Below are positions 62,308-64,000 of a stretch of DNA of 64,000 bases, one piece after another. Position numbers and translations under genes: made by a program. Positions within the stretch are counted from its first letter, which is position 1, and each line of letters starts with the position of its first letter. Origin of the DNA: Atherix ibis (Eukaryota; Arthropoda; Insecta; Diptera; Athericidae); the NCBI GenBank assembly GCA_958298945.1, contig CATQJD010000135.1:186001-250000 (forward strand). Direction: 5' to 3'. Under the pieces are notes generated by a model. That model saw nothing but the letters and a program-made list of their open reading frames with translations. It ran no database searches and had not been told where the DNA came from.

Positions 62308-64000
62308 TTTCAGAAAGTTTCTTATATGGAAAATTTCTTATAGAAAATTTCTTATATGGAAAATTTCTTATAGAAAATTTCTTATATGGAAAATTTCTTA
62401 TATGGAAAATTTCTTATAGAAAATTTCTTATATGGAAAATTTCTTATAGAAAATTTCTTATATGGAAAATTTCTTATAGAAAATTTCTTATATGGAAAAT
62501 TTCTTATAGAAAATTTCTTATATGGAAAATTTCTTATAGAAAATTTCTTATATGGAAAATTTCTTATAGAAAATTTCTTATATGGAAAATTTCTTATAGA
62601 AAATTTCTTATATGGAAAATTTCTTATAGAAAATTTCTTATATGGAAAATTTCTTATAGAAAATTTCTTATATGGAAAATTTCTCATAGAAAATTTCTTA
62701 TATGGAAAATTTCTTATAGAAAATTTCTTATATGGAAAATTTCTTTCAGAAAGTTTCTTATATGGAAAATTTCTTATAGAAAATTTCTTATATGGAAAAT
62801 TTCTTATAGAAAATTTCTTATATGGAAAATTTCTTATATGGAAAATTTCTTATAGAAAATTTCTTATAGAAAATTTCTTATATGGAAAATTTCTTATAGA
62901 AAATTTCTTATATGGAAAATTTCTTATAGAAAATTTCTTATATGGAAAATTTCTTATAGAAAATTTCTTATATGGAAAATTTCTTATAGAAAATTTCTTA
63001 TATGGAAAATTTCTTATAGAAAATTTCTTATATGGAAAATTTCTTATAGAAAATTTCTTATATGGAAAATTTCTTATAGAAAATTTCTTATATGGAAAAT
63101 TTCTTATAGAAAATTTCTTATATGCAAAATTTCTTATAGAAAATTTCTTATATGGAAAATTTCTTATAGAAAATTTCTTATATGGAAAATATCTTATAGA
63201 AAATTTCTTATATGGAAAATTTCTTATAGAAAATTTCTTATATGGAAAATTTCTTATAGAAAATTTCTTATATGGAAAATTTCTTATAGAAAATTTCTTA
63301 TATGGAAAATTTCTTATAGAAAATTTCTAATATGGAAAATTTCTTATAGAAAATTTCTTATATGAAAAATTTCTTATAGAAAATTTCTTATATGGAAAAT
63401 TTCTTATAGAAAATTTCTTATATGGAAAATTTCTTATAGAAAATTTCTTATATGGAAAATTTCTTATAGAAAATTTCTTATATGGAAAATTTCTTATAGA
63501 AAATTTCTTATATGGAAAATTTCTTATAGAAAATTTCTTATATGGAAAATTTCTTTCAGAAAGTTTCTTATATGGAAAATTTCTTATAGAAAATTTCTTA
63601 TATGGAAAATTTCTTATAGAAAATTTCTTATATGGAAAATTTCTTATATGGAAAATTTCTTATAGAAAATTTCTTATAGAAAATTTCTTATATGGAAAAT
63701 TTCTTATAGAAAATTTCTTATATGGAAAATTTCTTATAGAAAATTTCTTATATGGAAAATTTCTTATAGAAAATTTCTTATATGGAAAATTTCTAATAGA
63801 AAATTTCTTATATGGAAAATTTCTTATAGAAAATTTCTTATATGGAAAATTTCTTATAGAAAATTTCTTATATGGAAAATTTCTTATAGAAAATTTCTTA
63901 TATGCAAAATTTCTTATAGAAAATTTCTTATATGGAAAATTTCTTATAGAAAATTTCTTATATGGAAAATTTCTTATAGAAAATTTCTTATATGGAAAAT
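62308..64000. repeat. 30-mer block with an about 810-bp HOR reaching the right edge
   Basis: CTTTCAGAAAG motifs at 62308, 62744 and 63554 are 436 and 810 bp apart. The 810-bp unit contains a 16-mer pair directly followed by a 14-mer pair (62831-62880 and 63641-63690) and one TATGCAAAATTTC unit (63121 and 63901, offset 780 bp, so one 30-mer fewer). CTAATAGAAAA near 63791 and AAAATATC near 63189 are private changes. The array goes on past base 64000. Confidence 0.9.

Larger units (their letters stand above)
1..64000. repeat. 30-bp AT-rich satellite array filling the window
   Basis: Nearly every base belongs to a tandem 30-bp unit made of TATGGAAAATTTCTTA (16 bp) and TAGAAAATTTCTTA (14 bp). The halves share GAAAATTTCTTA and look like diverged copies of one ancestral monomer of about 15 bp. 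The consensus has three G and two C. Variants are substitutions (CTTATC, CTAATA, ATACAA, TTTTAT), 2-bp losses giving GGAATTTC, and whole-unit gains or losses. No unique sequence interrupts the array, so both ends of the window are internal. Nothing resembling a promoter, ribosome binding site, splice pattern, tRNA, rRNA or mobile element was seen. The satellite family is not one I recognise; a eukaryotic heterochromatic origin is inferred from length and HOR structure. Confidence 0.97.

Noticed and set aside
1..64000. CRISPR array
   Set aside because: Direct repeats of 28-37 bp fit the size, but there are no unique spacers between repeats; units are directly adjacent and there is no cas gene or leader.
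1..64000. Telomeric repeat
   Set aside because: The unit is 30 bp, lacks the G-rich strand typical of telomeres, and shows complex HORs with spacers.
1..64000. TATA boxes or bacterial -10 elements from TATAAT-like and TTATAT strings
   Set aside because: At about 17% GC such strings occur in every unit and have no associated gene or fixed spacing.
1..64000. Organellar or bacterial AT-rich genome
   Set aside because: No genes, tRNAs or rRNAs in 64 kb and multi-level HORs argue for a nuclear eukaryotic satellite.
1..64000. Purely artificial or misassembled sequence
   Set aside because: Nested HORs with shared private substitutions, unit-sized indels and ordered landmarks look like natural satellite evolution. 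Local collapse or expansion by the assembler in perfect runs cannot be excluded.

Overview
The whole 64 kb window is satellite DNA. I find no real gene, RNA gene, transposon, CRISPR array or bacterial regulatory site. The building block is a 30-bp unit made of a 16-mer (TATGGAAAATTTCTTA) followed by a 14-mer (TAGAAAATTTCTTA). The two share the core GAAAATTTCTTA. The consensus has 5 G/C in 30 positions, about 17% GC. Both window edges lie inside the array. A satellite of this length with nested higher-order repeats (HORs) points to a eukaryotic chromosome, probably heterochromatin assembled from long reads. I do not recognise the family and cannot name the organism or say whether it is centromeric.

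Layout. Region A (1 to about 13.1 kb) alternates runs of the 30-mer with diverged spacers. The spacers carry the anchor GGATAAATTCATAC, often at a 299-bp period. A subtype between 5.5 and 13.5 kb has about five units with AACATTTTTT. Region B (about 13.1 to 38.76 kb) has no such anchor. It is marked instead by a TTAAATTTTTAATTTC junction, a GGAACAATTC unit, a GGAATATTCC palindrome, short units with GGAATTTC, and CTGGAAAATTGC units. It contains a tandem HOR of about 1.9 kb (15.8-19.65 kb), a tandem HOR of about 5.5 kb (21.5-32.6 kb) and a variable 1.7-2.5 kb unit (32.7-38.8 kb). Region C (38.76 to 64 kb) brings the anchor back with long, nearly perfect 30-mer runs, a 2.15-kb tandem pair (40.8-45 kb), a 5.1-kb tandem pair (about 48-58 kb), a 388-bp duplication at 58.3-59.1 kb, and HORs of 1649 bp and about 810 bp up to the right edge.

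Coding potential. The unit is a multiple of three and is stop-free in two forward frames and one reverse frame, so any regular run gives a long open frame with a ten-residue repeat. The longest, 443 codons at 59844-61175, has no feature beyond that repeat. I treat all open frames as by-products.

How it evolves. HOR copies differ mostly by whole 30-bp units and very few substitutions (spot reading, not alignment). This fits unequal exchange or slippage in 30-bp register followed by amplification of multi-kb blocks. The most informative details are the one-sided distribution of the CTTTCAGAAAG variant (first seen at 27073), a 75-bp deletion in the spacer between two 11-bp direct repeats that was then amplified, and the near absence of CpG.
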